From: Lachnospiraceae bacterium
GTDB taxonomy: Bacteria > Bacillota > Clostridia > Lachnospirales > Lachnospiraceae
NCBI GenBank assembly: GCA_910575075.1
Contig: CAJTCY010000006.1
Location: 124,001 to 188,000 of the forward strand
Reading direction: 5' to 3'
Length of the DNA stretch: 64,000 nt
Below are positions 63,224 to 64,000 of this stretch, piece by piece. Under the pieces are notes generated by a model. That model was not told the DNA's origin. It made no database searches and saw only the letters and a program-made list of their open reading frames with translations. Numbering within the stretch: the stretch's first letter is position 1; each line of letters begins with the position of its first letter. Position numbers and translations under genes: made by a program.

Positions 63224-64000
63224 ATGGGCAGTGTATTTGATAAAATGCACAGAATGACAAGTCGGTTACAGGAAACCGAGACAGAGAAAGAAAGGATACA
63301 GAGAAAGGTGCAGAAAGAAGATTTTTTATTAAAGCAAATTGATGAATTTAAAGAGAAAGCAAAACAGCTTCAAAGTATGCTGACTACAAAAGAAAGCAAG
63401 GTTCAGGAGCTTCAAAGTGTGTTAGAGGAACGGGAAGAGAAAGCAAAACAGCTTTTGGGTGTTGTGGAACAGCGGCAGCAGGAAGCAGATGAAGTGGTAC
63501 AGGGTGTACAAAGCCAGATTAATGGACTCATTCTCAAAGTAAATGAGCAGATAAAATTGATGGATGATACCATGGGCAGTGAAATTGATGCTTTGGATGA
63601 GCGGATTTCTGAGCAGATTACAGAGCTGAACAGTAATTCCCGGCAGGAAATGGCAGAGTTTGACAAAAAAATCGGCCAGTTTTCACAAGATTCTGCCAGA
63701 AAGCTGGAGGAACATACGAATTCCATATCTTCAGAATTCAAAGAGATCTCTGCTCAGCTGAGAGATATAGAGAAAAAGCTCGAAGAATTAATGGAATCGT
63801 TCGCCAAACAAGATGCAAATGAACTGAATGACATGAAAGAAGAATTGTCTGAAAAAGTTCATAGTGAGCTGGAGTCTGTAAAAGCAGAATTATCTGAGAA
63901 GGTTCACAGTGAAAATGTAAAGTGCTATCGAAATGTTCAGACTCTGGTAGAAGAATTGGAACAGAAGATTGATGGTTCAGATCAGGAATATCACAGCTTG
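63224..64000 (+). CDS. Coiled-coil protein, N-terminal part (runs past window end)
   Basis: Open from ATG 63224 (CAGGAGGA upstream) to the end of the window, 259 codons with no stop. It is almost entirely heptad-rich and charged (SRLQETETEKERIQRKVQK; KAKQLQSMLTTKESKVQEL). Two near repeats EELSEKVHSELESVKAELSEKVHSE sit near residues 206-228. There is no signal peptide or membrane segment in the visible part. The family cannot be named; a structural, cytoskeletal or chromosome-associated protein is possible. The opening motif GSVFDKMHRMTSRLQE is not one I recognise. Confidence 0.75.
   Translation, partial: MGSVFDKMHRMTSRLQETETEKERIQRKVQKEDFLLKQIDEFKEKAKQLQSMLTTKESKVQELQSVLEEREEKAKQLLGVVEQRQQEADEVVQGVQSQINGLILKVNEQIKLMDDTMGSEIDALDERISEQITELNSNSRQEMAEFDKKIGQFSQDSARKLEEHTNSISSEFKEISAQLRDIEKKLEELMESFAKQDANELNDMKEELSEKVHSELESVKAELSEKVHSENVKCYRNVQTLVEELEQKIDGSDQEYHSL

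Overview
The window reads as chromosomal DNA of an anaerobic, low-to-mid GC Firmicute, most likely a gut Lachnospiraceae (class Clostridia). The basis is an oxygen-independent class III ribonucleotide reductase (nrdD/nrdG), ferredoxin-rich oxidoreductases, a crotonase of the butyrate type, strong AGGAGG ribosome binding sites with frequent TTG/GTG starts, a UPF0210/ACT gene pair and an FtsA-like operon. The genus cannot be fixed from sequence alone. No phage, plasmid, CRISPR array or rRNA is visible.

Layout. 1-2.1 kb: the tail of a solute-binding protein, a small XRE regulator and proC. 2.2-7.2 kb: a four-gene operon from a near-consensus promoter, hypB - tryptophan-rich membrane protein - 922-residue Fe-S/FAD oxidoreductase - hypA, with no nickel enzyme in the window. 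7.4-10.1 kb: lrgA-lrgB with a FadR-type GntR regulator and a matching palindromic operator, then a second GntR gene. 10.4-13.5 kb: a fructosamine-kinase-like gene, rarA and an AT-rich orphan DUF2185 gene. 13.7-19.4 kb: crotonase, XRE and AraC regulators and glycogen phosphorylase. 19.8-26 kb: glutamate synthase gltB-gltD. 26-28 kb: a His-rich secreted protein, an ECF sigma factor and an RsgI-like anti-sigma factor. 28-30 kb: a PAS-GGDEF-EAL protein. 30-34.6 kb: a siroheme sulfite/nitrite reductase divergent from lysR, then a HAD phosphatase and an SDR. 34.8-38.8 kb: a heterodimeric ABC exporter. 38.9-42.2 kb: a coiled-coil protein built on a 21-bp tandem repeat, then nrdD-nrdG behind an NrdR-box-like palindrome. 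42.4-49.2 kb: a chemoreceptor, TrmB regulator, lysA, a small unknown, tRNA-Leu(CAA), ridA and a Xaa-Pro aminopeptidase. 49.2-50.3 kb: a membrane GGDEF protein. 50.7-58.8 kb: an operon polA - coaE/FtsA-like fusion - WalJ-like MBL - ACT - UPF0210. 59-62 kb: an acidic/KE-rich membrane protein, hisH and hisF. 62.2 kb: ung. The window ends inside a coiled-coil gene.

Three families of short non-coding inverted repeats are scattered between the genes. One is a MITE-like element of about 170-190 bp with TTGAGTTTCC termini. It has two full copies, one with an apparent 8-bp target duplication, and two half copies ending at the same internal point. The second is a palindrome of about 148 bp lying next to terminators, with a partial copy by the tRNA. 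The third is a 55-bp hairpin family.

The points most worth following are the hypB/hypA-bracketed redox cluster, the His-rich protein/ECF sigma/His-tailed anti-sigma set, the in-frame CoaE-FtsA fusion and the repeat families. Most other genes are ordinary core metabolism and regulation.
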